Shown: in pieces, positions 44,947 through 53,554 of the stretch | Position numbering within the stretch: the stretch's first letter is position 1 | Layout: the number at the start of each line of letters is the position of its first letter | Assembly (NCBI GenBank): GCA_965224015.1 | Contig: OZ245032.1 | Span: 3,038,001 to 3,102,000 of the forward strand | Direction: 5' to 3' | Length of the DNA stretch: 64,000 bases | Origin: CBDCVD01 sp965224015 | GTDB lineage: Bacteria > Pseudomonadota > Alphaproteobacteria > Rhizobiales > CBDCVD01 | Program-made: the position numbers and the translations under genes | Notes under the pieces: generated by a model | Told to the model about the DNA's origin: nothing | Seen by the model: the letters and a program-made list of their open reading frames with translations, nothing else | Database searches by the model: none

Positions 44947-46119
44947 ATGGGTAGAGACGAAATAGCACACACACGTTTGCGGATCGGGCGGTTGGTGAGA
45001 GGGACGATCGGCTTGGTGTTGATCCTTGGCCTTGCTGGCCCGGCGCTTGCCCAGAATGCTCCCGCGCCCGGCACGGTATCACATTCAAATGAAGTCGTGT
45101 TCACCTCCTGGACGGGCCCTTATATGCGCAGCCAAATGTTGGGTTTTGTGCGTCCTTATGAAGACAAGACCGGCGTGCGGGTGCATGTCGAGCACTACAA
45201 CGGGGGTATTCACGAAATTCGCGATCAGGTTGAATCAGCCAATGTGATCTGGGATGTGGTTGATTTAACCCAGGCGGATTCCCTGCGCGCCTGCCAGGAA
45301 GGGCTGCTGGAAAATCTTGAAGGCATTACCCTGCCTCCAGGGGCCGACGGGAGTGCTGGAGAACAAGATTTTATCGAGGGCGCTCTCAACCCTTGCGGTG
45401 TCGGGGTTATCGTTTGGGCGACCGCGTTTGCCTATAATAACAAACGCTATGGGGACAATCCTCCAAAATCAATCGCCGATTTTTTTGATACCAAAACCTA
45501 TCCCGGCCCTCGCGCCATTCGCAAGGACCCGAGCGTCATTATGGAATGGGCCCTGATGGCCGACGGTGTTGCTCGTGATAATGTCTATTCTACGCTTGAA
45601 ACGGACGCCGGCGTCGCACGGGCGCTTGCAAAAATGAACGCCATCAAGCCGGGACTGCAAATATGGCAAACAGGGCGGCAGCCCGTTCGCCTTCTCAATA
45701 GTGGTGATGTGGCCATGTCGTCGATTTGGGCCACCACAGGCGCTGTCGCATCGCGCGAGGACGGTGCCGATTTCTCGATCGTATGGGACGGCCGTGTTAT
45801 TGAACTGGATCTGTTTGGCATCCCGAAGGGGAGCCGTAACAAACAGGCCGCGCTTGATTTTATTCGCTTCGCCAGCAACAGCGCTTCGCAGGCCAAGATG
45901 GTGAGCCTCTTGCCAAATGGCCCAACACGAAAATCTGCCCTTGCGATGTTGTCGGAGGATATCCTGGCGCAGATCCCTAACGGCCCGGCCTATGAGAACA
46001 AGGTCTCCATTCGCGCGGATGCCCAATGGTGGGCACGAAATCACGGGCGTCTTGAGGAAGCATTCAATGCCTGGCTGAGCGCGGCGGCACGCCAGGGCGC
46101 GTCCGGCTCAACGCGATAA
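44947..46119 (+). CDS. PotD-like extracellular solute-binding protein
   Basis: 390 residues. The N-terminus has a signal-like segment (GLVLILGLAGPALAQ, cut near ALAQ). The mature part begins EVVFTSWTGPYMRSQMLGFV and contains WDVVDLTQADSLRACQEGLL and VFAYNNKRYGDNPPKSIADF-like spermidine/putrescine-binding features. GGGAGG precedes the ATG. No ABC permease or ATPase genes lie beside it. Instead a BCCT transporter starts 67 bases downstream. A weak TTGACA hexamer is at 44887, but I could not pair it with a good -10. Confidence 0.85.
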   Translation: MGRDEIAHTRLRIGRLVRGTIGLVLILGLAGPALAQNAPAPGTVSHSNEVVFTSWTGPYMRSQMLGFVRPYEDKTGVRVHVEHYNGGIHEIRDQVESANVIWDVVDLTQADSLRACQEGLLENLEGITLPPGADGSAGEQDFIEGALNPCGVGVIVWATAFAYNNKRYGDNPPKSIADFFDTKTYPGPRAIRKDPSVIMEWALMADGVARDNVYSTLETDAGVARALAKMNAIKPGLQIWQTGRQPVRLLNSGDVAMSSIWATTGAVASREDGADFSIVWDGRVIELDLFGIPKGSRNKQAALDFIRFASNSASQAKMVSLLPNGPTRKSALAMLSEDILAQIPNGPAYENKVSIRADAQWWARNHGRLEEAFNAWLSAAARQGASGSTR

Positions 46120-46186
46120 ACACCAAAAACCAGAATCACCTGGCGACAGGGAAACGGATGGGGAATGGATAGGGAAGGGAAAAGGA

Positions 46187-47797
46187 ATGAGCAGCGATAC
46201 AACTGAAACACATGCCCGACCAGATAATCTGGTCGCCAAGTCTGGTATTTTTGCTGGAATGAACCCCCTGATGGGCATCGCCTCAATGGTCATGATCCTG
46301 GGGTTTGTATTTTTTACCATTCGCGATGTTGAAGCGTCTGGAGAGATATTCAAGGTGGGCAAGGACTTCATCATCGGCTCCATGGATTGGTTCTATGTGG
46401 TGGTTGTCAATGTGGCGCTGTTTTTCGTCTTCTGGCTACTGGTCAGCCGTTTTGGCGACGTGAAGCTGGGCAAGGATGATGATGAGCCGGACTTTTCCAC
46501 CTTTTCGTGGATCTGCATGCTGTTCAGTGCCGGCCTTGGATCCGGTCTTATTTACTGGGGTGTCGCCGAGCCCATGTACCACATCCAGGATAGCCCATTT
46601 TTAACCCGCGATGGGATCCAGCCAAACAGTGTGGATGCCGCGATCTCGGCGGTGCGCGTTACCATTTTTCATTGGGGCCTGCACGGTTGGGGGCTCTATG
46701 TGCTCGTAGGATTGAGCCTGGCTTATTTTTCCTATCGCCGTGACTTGCCCCTGACCCTGCGTACCGCTCTCTATCCGGTTTTGAAGGAAAAGATTTACGG
46801 CCCCTGGGGTCATCTTATTGACCTGATTGGCGTCTTTGGTACGATTTTTGGTTTAGCCACATCTTTAGGCTTGGGGGTAACACCCATTGCCGCCGGTCTC
46901 GAAAACCTCGGGTGGATGAGCAACACCCAGACCAATCAGTTGATTCTGGTTGCCATTATCACAGTACTGGGCACCGCGTCCGCGGCCTCAGGTGTCGGCA
47001 AAGGCGTTCGTATTCTGAGCGAGTTGAACGTCATGGCGAGTCTTGGCCTGCTGATCCTGTTTCTGATACTGGCGCCCACAGCCTTTGTGCTCGGTATCAT
47101 GATTTCCGGTATTGGCGACTATTTGTGGAATGTCATCCCAATGGGCTTTTGGATTAACGGCGATCCGGAGAACCAGTGGCAAAGCTGGTGGACAATCTTC
47201 TACTGGGGTTGGTGGATTGCCTGGTGCCCGTTTGTCGGCCTGTTTATCGCCCGTGTATCCAAGGGCAGGACAATTCGGCAGTTTTGCTTTTGCGTCCTGC
47301 TAATCCCGACATCAGTCGTGATGTTGTGGATGGGTATTTTTGGTGGCGCGGCGGCCGGGGTTGATCTGTTTTACAAGGCCGGGGTTGCCGCTGCGGTAAA
47401 TGCCGACTATGCCACCGGCGTTTTCCAGACTTTGGCAGGCTTTGGCTACGATTGGCTGGTAACGCCTGTTACAGTGCTGATATCCCTGCTGTTGATCTCG
47501 TGGTTTGTGACGTCATCGGACTCTGGAACGTTGGTCATGTGCACGATGCTGTCCATGGGCGATGAACATCCGCCGGTCAAGTTCCGGATTTTCTGGGGCC
47601 TGACTGCAGGTGTGGTGGCGGGCATTCTCATGCTGGCTGGCGGGCTGGGGGCACTGCAAACCGCATCCATTGTGGCGGGTTTGCCAATCGCGGTGATCCT
47701 GCTGGTTATGGTGTACGGAATTGCCAGGTCGTTGCATGAGGACTTCCCCGTGCCTGATGTTGTCGACAAATATGATCTTGAGTTCCTGAACCGGTAA
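46187..47797 (+). CDS. BCCT-family betaine/choline/carnitine transporter
   Basis: 536 residues with about twelve membrane spans. The family signature region is FSAGLGSGLIYWGVAEPMYH near residue 100. The Trp-rich substrate site is in FYWGWWIAWCPFVGLFIARV near 340. These secondary carriers import betaine, choline or related quaternary amines with sodium or protons. The last 35 codons are duplicated downstream at 47994-48101. It follows a PotD-like binding protein by 67 bases, an unusual pairing. Confidence 0.94.
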   Translation: MSSDTTETHARPDNLVAKSGIFAGMNPLMGIASMVMILGFVFFTIRDVEASGEIFKVGKDFIIGSMDWFYVVVVNVALFFVFWLLVSRFGDVKLGKDDDEPDFSTFSWICMLFSAGLGSGLIYWGVAEPMYHIQDSPFLTRDGIQPNSVDAAISAVRVTIFHWGLHGWGLYVLVGLSLAYFSYRRDLPLTLRTALYPVLKEKIYGPWGHLIDLIGVFGTIFGLATSLGLGVTPIAAGLENLGWMSNTQTNQLILVAIITVLGTASAASGVGKGVRILSELNVMASLGLLILFLILAPTAFVLGIMISGIGDYLWNVIPMGFWINGDPENQWQSWWTIFYWGWWIAWCPFVGLFIARVSKGRTIRQFCFCVLLIPTSVVMLWMGIFGGAAAGVDLFYKAGVAAAVNADYATGVFQTLAGFGYDWLVTPVTVLISLLLISWFVTSSDSGTLVMCTMLSMGDEHPPVKFRIFWGLTAGVVAGILMLAGGLGALQTASIVAGLPIAVILLVMVYGIARSLHEDFPVPDVVDKYDLEFLNR

Positions 47798-47814
47798 AAA
47801 GGCCCGAACGCCTC

Positions 47815-47866
47815 GATTTGAAATTGGTTGATCTGGCCATGATTTGAAATTGGTTGATCTGGCCAT
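47815..47866 (+). repeat. 26-bp tandem duplication
   Basis: Two adjacent copies of a 26-base unit beginning GATTTGAAATTGGTTGATCT. The second copy is the beginning of the IS5-type transposase fragment. Confidence 0.9.
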
Positions 47867-47994
47867 TCCTGTGTTTGGCAACAAGGATCATATCTCGGTG
47901 TGTCGGGCACATGGCTTTGTCCGCAAGTATAAAGTCACCGACGCTTCTCGTTATGACGGCCATGAACTGGAGAATCTCATTGACCCGGACAATA
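47844..47994 (+). pseudogene. IS5-type transposase, central fragment
   Basis: The plus-strand frame encodes VFGNKDHISVCRAHGFVRKY then KVTDASRYDGHELENLIDPD, the central part of IS5-type transposases (YKNHIS..RAHGLIRKW..TDAS). It ends at NTAS, where it joins a duplicate of the BCCT gene end through a shared ACCGC-TCC microhomology. Confidence 0.8.
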
Positions 47995-48101
47995 CCGCCT
48001 CCATTGTGGCGGGTTTGCCAATCGCGGTGATCCTGCTGGTTATGGTGTACGGAATTGCCAGGTCATTGCATGAGGACTTCCCCGTGCCTGATATTGTCGA
48101 C
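47994..48101 (+). repeat. duplicate of the BCCT gene 3' end (108 bp)
   Basis: Matches 47660-47767 with three base differences, encoding IVAGLPIAVILLVMVYGIAR again. It is fused in frame behind the IS5 fragment, then continues into about 80 bases of unrelated sequence to a stop at 48185. It is too short to act as a transporter. Confidence 0.9.
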
Positions 48102-48255
48102 AGAATTAGCGGCTTGTTGCTGTCGCGCAGCCCCTCACGCGGCGTCGTGCCGCATTTTGAGATCCTCATTAACGCATTGAGTTAACCACGGTTTTCAAAA
48201 GGGGTCATTTTGGTACTGCAAACAAACTTGAGATCTCCGGAGGTATTCAGCTCAA

Positions 48256-48516
48256 TCACAGTGGATACCCTAACGCCATTCGGATCTCCTTGTAGAAAAA
48301 TTCACCGAAACTGCCATAGACAATTTCCGCCTTGTCATCCAAATAGTTCCACTCAACTACCGGGCATTCGCTGTCTGCCATTTTAGATGCGTCCAAACAG
48401 AATATTGGGCCATAACCCGTCGAGTAAATTGCAATCAGATGCGGGGGAAAGCCATCATATTTCCTTTCTTCTAATGTAGTCGATTGTGAACTATGCGATT
48501 TTGGCTGATTGATTGA
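48256..48516 (-). pseudogene. SUKH/SMI1-KNR4-like immunity domain, C-terminal fragment
   Basis: The minus-strand frame encodes YDGFPPHLIAIYSTGYGPIF, CLDASKMADSECPVVEWNYL and GSFGEFFYKEI. This resembles the C-terminal half of the SMI1/KNR4 (SUKH-1) domain found in immunity proteins of polymorphic toxins. Its N-terminal half is missing; upstream it runs into an IS5-type transposase end. No toxin gene lies near. Recognition is moderate. Confidence 0.55.
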
Positions 48517-48679
48517 ATATCCACACGATCCAGATTTTGAAACAAAAAGCCTTGATCCATTTGAGGATAAGGCGGAAGTTGTAGCCCGCGGCTGCAAGGA
48601 TCGGGTTGATGGCATCGCCTTGTTCATGAGCAAGATAGTTCCGATCCATGCGGTGCCCTGACTTGAGATGACCCATCAT
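48517..48679 (-). pseudogene. IS5-type transposase, C-terminal fragment
   Basis: The minus-strand frame encodes GHLKSGHRMDRNYLAHEQGD then AINPILAAAGYNFRLILKWI, the C-terminal end of IS5-type transposases. It starts at the very edge of the R103 copy at 48678. The catalytic Asp part is missing. Confidence 0.8.
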
Positions 48680-48780
48680 ACCAGGGGGCCTTGCGTTTGA
48701 CTCCTGGCCCAGCGTAAAACCGTTGTCTTATCAATACGACACACAAGTCAGCGTGTACAAAAAGCCAATACCGCTGGTAT
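48678..48780 (-). repeat. R103 element, divergent subtype 2, full length (103 bp)
   Basis: Starts ATACCAGGGGGCCTTGCGTT and ends CCAATACCGCTGGTAT. The terminal parts and spacing match R103, but the interior differs strongly. It is also exactly 103 bases. Partial copies of the same subtype are at 11350 and 62494. Confidence 0.8.
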
Positions 48781-48865
48781 CACCGGCTCAATTGCTGCCC
48801 GTCGTCTTATCTGGCGTTTGATGGCCGGTGTCACCCTTCGTTTCTGGCCGGCGGTAAAGACCCGA
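48781..48865 (+). repeat. block D, second copy
   Basis: Matches 43411-43495 (GTCGTCTTATCTGGCGTTTG, ending GGCGGTAAAGACC) with few differences. It follows the R103 end directly, as in the first copy. Confidence 0.8.
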
Positions 48866-48883
48866 AACTTGTGACTATAGCAA

Positions 48884-49010
48884 AATGCGTTTAATTGGGA
48901 TCATGGGCATTTAGTATTTTTCTCGCATTTTTCTATAGATTTCAGGGCGATCAGCTTTATGGCGTTAGCTTTGCCGCTCACAAAATGGGTAAAGCTAACG
49001 CCATGCTGAT
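48884..49010. repeat. 37-bp repeat copy and an inverted repeat
   Basis: TATAGCAAAATGCGTTTAAT is the 37-bp repeat in reverse. Then GGCGTTAGCTTT and AAAGCTAACGCC form a 12-bp stem at 48961-49002. No gene is present in 48781-49284. Confidence 0.65.
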
Positions 49011-49288
49011 CTAGAGCGTGTCAGGTCTGAATAGAACCATTCTGACGGAGCGATTTTGCGCCAAGATGGGCCTTAAGTCTCGCAGGATATAGTGGGGCTA
49101 TTTGCAAGAGGCTTAAGGTCCATATTGGTGCAAAAGCGCCCGTCCCTTCGGGTTTCCGATTGGCGCAACGCCCACGCCCAAGCCGCTCTCGAGAGATGGA
49201 TAAACATCGCTCTTCGATCGCCTTGAACGTGGATCGCCTCGCCAATCGAGAAACAGAATTGATTCTATTAAGACCTGACACGCTCTAG
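49011..49288. repeat. MITE, family 1 relative (278 bp), inside an IS5-type transposase frame
   Basis: Starts CTAGAGCGTGTCAGGTCTGA and ends with GAATTGATTCTATTAAGACC plus TGACACGCTCTAG. The right half closely matches the MITE at 42229; the left half is shorter and different. The terminal CTAG supplies a stop codon to the transposase fragment, whose frame breaks at KPSDFT. Confidence 0.85.
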
Positions 49289-49800
49289 GTAAAATCCGAA
49301 GGCTTCACAGCCCCCACTTTCAGGGCCACGGCAAGGCTCTCCTGCAACAGGGCTTGTATCCTCTCCTCGCCCATCCGCTGACGCCATCGGGTTATTGATG
49401 AGCGCTCAAGCGGCAGATCATGGCGAAAGAACTCCTCGCCACACAAATACTGATAATACGGGTTCTCCACAAAGCGGGCGCAGACTTCCTCATCGGAAAG
49501 ATTGTCGGCATATTTGAGGATATGCAGTCCCGCCATCAGCCGCGTCGAAAGGGGCGGGTGGCCGGCTTTGTCCGTATAGACTGCCTCACATTTATCCGAC
49601 AGAAATTGCCAATCGATCTTGTCGGCTAAAATCGCCTTCTCGTGGCCCCTATTGATGATCTGATACCAGCGGTATGGGCTTTATTTACACGCCGACTGGT
49701 GTACAGCCTTGCTAACACACCTCTTTGACGCTAACCCATGAGTCATTGTCAAGGGCCCTTGGTATGATCCAACCTTGAACGAAACCTATCGAACTGACCG
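49289..49800 (-). pseudogene. IS5-type transposase, N-terminal part, split by R103
   Basis: The minus-strand frame 49662-49289 encodes QIINRGHEKAILADKIDWQF, LSDKCEAVYTDKAGHPPLST and CGEEFFRHDLPLERSSITRW, the N-terminal domain of IS5-type transposases. It ends at KPSDFT where the MITE is inserted. On the other side of the R103 copy (49663-49765) the frame resumes with FVQGWI at about 49766-49795. The gene is therefore interrupted twice. Confidence 0.8.
49663..49765 (+). repeat. R103 element, full length (103 bp), interrupting a transposase
   Basis: Starts ATACCAGCGGTATGGGCTTT and ends GGCCCTTGGTAT. GATC occurs on both sides (GATCTG before, GATCC after) and might be a target duplication. Confidence 0.9.
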
Positions 49801-50165
49801 GTTTTAAAAGGTTCTCTTGATTTCATATCCCTCTCCAAATCACTTGCTTGGCCAGTGAATCACAGAAAAGGACGTTGCGCAAATTGCAAGGAAACAAACC
49901 ACAGGGGTGCAAAACCTTGCAATATCGAAGGCCCGAAAAAGCCTGATAATCAAACAATATCAATGCAATGGAAATTCTTCACAAACGACGATCCAGCGTA
50001 TAGAGTCGGTTGCGTGCACAAGGTCTGCGCAATGCAGCGATTCGTTAAGTAGTTATTTGTTAAATTGCGATCAAGTTGCCGGCGCGTTCTCCTATAGCAA
50101 AATGCGTACAACTAAACGTATGCTGATCTAATGCTAGCGTTTCCAAAATAACAGCCGCCCCTATT
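49801..50165. other. gene-free region before the DUF547 gene
   Basis: No gene seen. It holds a reversed copy of the 37-bp repeat at 50092-50132 (TATAGCAAAATGCGTACAAC then TAAACGTATGCTGATCT). Otherwise it is AT-rich with no recognisable structure; a promoter for the DUF547 gene is expected close to 50150. Confidence 0.5.
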
Positions 50166-50999
50166 ATGATACCACGATTAAATACTTTAGTTGCCATTCT
50201 GTCTTTGAGTCTCGTGATTTTCACGCATGCTGAGGGCCGCGCCGCCAAACTCCACGAAGTTCTGGCCCCGGCACCACAGGGCAAGACGAGCACTCAGGTT
50301 AACCACGGTAAGTGGGATGCCTTAATCAAGCGCTATATTGTTGCCGATAAAAGCGGGCTGAACCGCGTTGACTACCGGGCTTGGAAGTCCTCTGGAACCA
50401 AAGCGCTGCGGGCCTATCTGAAAAATCTGGAAGAGATTGATGTACGCACTTTGTCGCGCCCGCAGCAGTTTGCCTATTGGGTAAACCTCTATAATGCCAA
50501 GACTATTGATGTTGTTCTGGCGCATTATCCGGTCCGCTCAATCAAGCGGATCAATCTGGGAGGCGGCGGTTTGTTCGGCGCAGGTCCCTGGAGCAAAAAG
50601 CTGGTTACAATCTCCGGCCACAAGCTTTCCCTTGATGACATAGAGCACAATATTCTTCGCCCTGGCTGGCGGGACAAGCGCATTCACTATGTTGTCAACT
50701 GCGCATCCGTCGGCTGCCCGAATTTACCACCCCGGGCGCTTAACGGCGCCAATAACAATACTGTTCTTGAGACGGCGGCGCGCGCCTACATTAACCATCC
50801 CCGTGGTGTGCGCATTGAGAACGGGCGTATTGTTGCCTCAAAAATTTTCAAGTGGTACGCAGAGGACTTTGGCACCAGAGCGGAACTTATCCGTCATTGG
50901 CGCACTTATGCAAAGCCAGGCTTGAAAAAAGCCCTGTCTGTAGCGCGCCCTATTTCACGCTTTGACTATGACTGGACACTAAATGACACACGCCGATGA
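50166..50999 (+). CDS. DUF547 domain protein, exported
   Basis: 277 residues. The N-terminus MIPRLNTLVAILSLSLVIFT is signal-like. The DUF547 core is clear: RPQQFAYWVNLYNAKTIDVV near residue 98, LSLDDIEHNILRPG near 158, and HYVVNCASVGCPNLPPRAL near 177. The function of DUF547 is unknown; the conserved Cys, His and Asn residues suggest a hydrolase or transferase, which is speculation. It overlaps the following TVP38 gene by 17 bases, so the two are co-translated. Confidence 0.9.
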   Translation: MIPRLNTLVAILSLSLVIFTHAEGRAAKLHEVLAPAPQGKTSTQVNHGKWDALIKRYIVADKSGLNRVDYRAWKSSGTKALRAYLKNLEEIDVRTLSRPQQFAYWVNLYNAKTIDVVLAHYPVRSIKRINLGGGGLFGAGPWSKKLVTISGHKLSLDDIEHNILRPGWRDKRIHYVVNCASVGCPNLPPRALNGANNNTVLETAARAYINHPRGVRIENGRIVASKIFKWYAEDFGTRAELIRHWRTYAKPGLKKALSVARPISRFDYDWTLNDTRR

Positions 51000-51846
51000 C
51001 GCTCGTCCAGGTGAGAACCGAGAGTCCACAAAGCCAGAGAATCCGGCAGCTGTGCCTGCGGGCGAAACCGTTGCCACTGACGCCCCGGTGTCAATAAGCC
51101 AGCAATTGAAACGTTGGGGACCCTTGGCTGCGATTGCGCTGATGTTCCTGCTGATTATCTCATTTGGTTGGCACAATCTGTTGCTGCAAGCGTTGATTGA
51201 GAATTACGAGCGGTTAAAAACCTACGTCGATGCCAATTTGGTGTTGTCTGTCGCAGCGTTCGCGGTGGTTTATGTTGTGGTTGCGGCCCTGTCCATCCCT
51301 GGCGCCTCTATCCTCACCGTTCTTGGCGGGTTTTTGTTTGGTTGGCTGCTGGGGGGGATAACGGTTGTTGTTGCTGCGACCCTGGGAGCGTTTTGCCTGT
51401 TCATGGCGGCCCATTCGGCTTTTGGTGACAGCTTGCAAAAGAAAGCCGGGCCTTTTTTGCATAAGCTGCAAAAGGGCTTTTCCGAGAATGTGGTGAGCTA
51501 CCTGTTGTTTCTGCGCCTTGTGCCGGTTTTTCCATTCTGGCTGGTGAACCTGGCGCCGGCGCTGTTCAATGTTCGGCCCATGACATTTCTTTGGACCACC
51601 GCCGTTGGCATTATACCGGGCACATTCGCCTATACGATTGTTGGGACCGGGTTGGAGAGCGTCCTTGAGGCGCAGCGCGCTATGAACCGTACCTGTCTGG
51701 CGACACCGGGCTGCACGGTAAGCTTTGATTTCGGGGCCTTGATAACACCACAACTGATCGCCGCCTTCGCAGCCCTTGGGGTTTTAGCGCTCATTCCGGT
51801 GGTGATAAAGGCCTGGCGCCGGCGCACCCATGGCGCGCAACAGTGA
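50983..51846 (+). CDS. TVP38/TMEM64 family membrane protein
   Basis: 287 residues. A soluble N-terminal tail of about 45 residues precedes a first span (LAAIALMFLLIISFGW). The family core contains SIPGASILTVLGGFLFGWLL and LRLVPVFPFWLVNLAPALFN, the latter resembling the DedA/VTT-domain signature. VTT proteins are linked to lipid scrambling. It overlaps the DUF547 gene. The oxidoreductase gene downstream, beyond an R103 copy, is a frequent partner of this family. Confidence 0.92.
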   Translation: MTHADDARPGENRESTKPENPAAVPAGETVATDAPVSISQQLKRWGPLAAIALMFLLIISFGWHNLLLQALIENYERLKTYVDANLVLSVAAFAVVYVVVAALSIPGASILTVLGGFLFGWLLGGITVVVAATLGAFCLFMAAHSAFGDSLQKKAGPFLHKLQKGFSENVVSYLLFLRLVPVFPFWLVNLAPALFNVRPMTFLWTTAVGIIPGTFAYTIVGTGLESVLEAQRAMNRTCLATPGCTVSFDFGALITPQLIAAFAALGVLALIPVVIKAWRRRTHGAQQ

Positions 51847-51911
51847 TGCAAGGCCACCAGCCAGGTAACTAATTGATAGCAAGCCGTTTATGCTTGTGGA
51901 AAAGCGCAATG

Positions 51912-52014
51912 ATACCAGCAGTATTGGCTTTATAGACACGCCGACTGGTGTACTGCCTTGATAACATACTTACTTGACGCTAATCCATGAGTCATTGTCA
52001 AGGACCCTTGGTAT
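51912..52014 (+). repeat. R103 element, full length (103 bp)
   Basis: Starts ATACCAGCAGTATTGGCTTT and ends GACCCTTGGTAT. It separates the TVP38 gene from the oxidoreductase gene. Confidence 0.9.
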
Positions 52015-52058
52015 TATACCAAGTGTCAATGATGGAAAGTAAAGCGGGGTTGAAGCCG

Positions 52059-53483
52059 ATGACAAAAACCTTAACACCGGACATCTGCGTCATTGGCGCA
52101 GGCTCGGGGGGCCTTTCGGTAGCGGCGGCCGCGGCGGCTTTTGGGGTCTCCGTAGTTTTGATCGAAAAGGGAAAAATGGGAGGCGATTGCCTGAATACCG
52201 GGTGCGTCCCCTCCAAGGCCCTGCTGGCGGCGGCAAAGCGTGCGCATGTTTATGAAACGTCCCAGGCCTTTGGCATTCACACCAGGGCACCAGACATCGA
52301 TTTCGCCAAGGTCAACGCCCACGTGCACGAGGTTATTGCCTCCATTGCTCCCCATGATTCGGTGGAACGGTTTACCGGCCTCGGTGTTACCGTCATCCAG
52401 GAGGCCGCGCGCTTTGAAGATGCACAAACTGTCATAGCCGGTGAGCATCACATCAAGGCGCGGCGGTTTGTTGTGGCAACCGGCTCATCTGCTGGCGTGC
52501 CGCCGATCAAGGGGCTGGACAGCGTGCCCTTTTTGACCAATGAGACGCTTTTTGGCCTGACCGCGTGTCCCGAGCATCTGATTGTGATCGGAGGCGGCCC
52601 CATTGGCATGGAGATGGCACAGGCGCACCGGCGCCTCGGGGCTTCGGTTACGGTGCTGGAGGCGTTCACAGCATTGGGCAAAGACGATGCGGAGCTGACA
52701 GCGGTTGTGCTAGACCAATTGCAAAGCGATGGCATTACCATTCACGAGGGGATTTCCATTGACAACATTTCGGGCACAAAGGGAGACATTCAGGTCGCGT
52801 TTACCGCCGATGGCACCAGGCATGAGGTGAATGGCTCGCACCTTCTTGTCGCGGCGGGCCGAATACCCAATGTGGAGGCGCTTGATCTTGAGGCGGCACA
52901 GATCAAATATGAGCGCTCCGGGATCGTCGTTAACGACCGGTTGCGAACAACCAACGCAAAAGTCTATGCCATCGGTGACGTAATCGGCGGGCTGCAGTTT
53001 ACGCATGTTGCCGGCTATCATGCAGGAATTGTTATTCGTAATATACTCTTTCGCATGCGCGCCAAGGTGAATAATGATATTATTCCCTGGGTGACCTATA
53101 CGGATCCCGAGCTTGCCCATGTCGGCCTTGACCAGGAAAGGGCCAGGCGGCGCTTCGGGGCGGTTGATGTATTGCGCTGGCGCTATGCAGACAATGATCG
53201 GGCCCGCGCCGAGCGCCACACCCAAGGTCTGATCAAGCTGATCACAACCGGGCGCGGGCGTATTGTCGGAGCCAGTATCGTCGGCGCTAATGCCGGTGAG
53301 TTGATTGCCCCTTTGGGCCTGGCCGTTGCCAACGGCATGAAGGTGGGCGCTTTGGCCAACATGGTTATCGCCTATCCGACCTTGTCGGAAGTGGTGCGGC
53401 GTGCAGCCATTACGCATTACGACGATAAGCTCAACAATCCGCTGGTGCGCAAGACGATCAACTTTTTAGCGCGGTTCGGTTAG
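52059..53483 (+). CDS. FAD-dependent pyridine nucleotide-disulfide oxidoreductase (MerA/Lpd-like)
   Basis: 474 residues. The FAD motif is CVIGAGSGGLSVAAAAA. The redox-active pair is Cys44 and Cys49 in GGDCLNTGCVPSKAL. The NAD(P) motif LIVIGGGPIGMEMA is near residue 173. The dimerisation domain at the C-terminus ends NPLVRKTINFLARFG. The C-terminal Cys pair and the metal-binding N-terminal domain of true mercuric reductase are absent, so MerA activity is unlikely. I chose the ATG at 52059. Neighbouring TVP38 and DUF547 genes suggest one functional unit. Confidence 0.9.
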   Translation: MTKTLTPDICVIGAGSGGLSVAAAAAAFGVSVVLIEKGKMGGDCLNTGCVPSKALLAAAKRAHVYETSQAFGIHTRAPDIDFAKVNAHVHEVIASIAPHDSVERFTGLGVTVIQEAARFEDAQTVIAGEHHIKARRFVVATGSSAGVPPIKGLDSVPFLTNETLFGLTACPEHLIVIGGGPIGMEMAQAHRRLGASVTVLEAFTALGKDDAELTAVVLDQLQSDGITIHEGISIDNISGTKGDIQVAFTADGTRHEVNGSHLLVAAGRIPNVEALDLEAAQIKYERSGIVVNDRLRTTNAKVYAIGDVIGGLQFTHVAGYHAGIVIRNILFRMRAKVNNDIIPWVTYTDPELAHVGLDQERARRRFGAVDVLRWRYADNDRARAERHTQGLIKLITTGRGRIVGASIVGANAGELIAPLGLAVANGMKVGALANMVIAYPTLSEVVRRAAITHYDDKLNNPLVRKTINFLARFG

Positions 53484-53554
53484 TGGCGCCCCGGGGCGAG
53501 AGGTAACAGGTAGCAGGTATTCGTTTGCCGCAGCAAGGACATAACGGCGAGTTT

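Noticed and set aside
52059..53483. Mercuric reductase (merA)
   Set aside because: It lacks the N-terminal HMA domain and the C-terminal Cys pair, and no mer genes are nearby.
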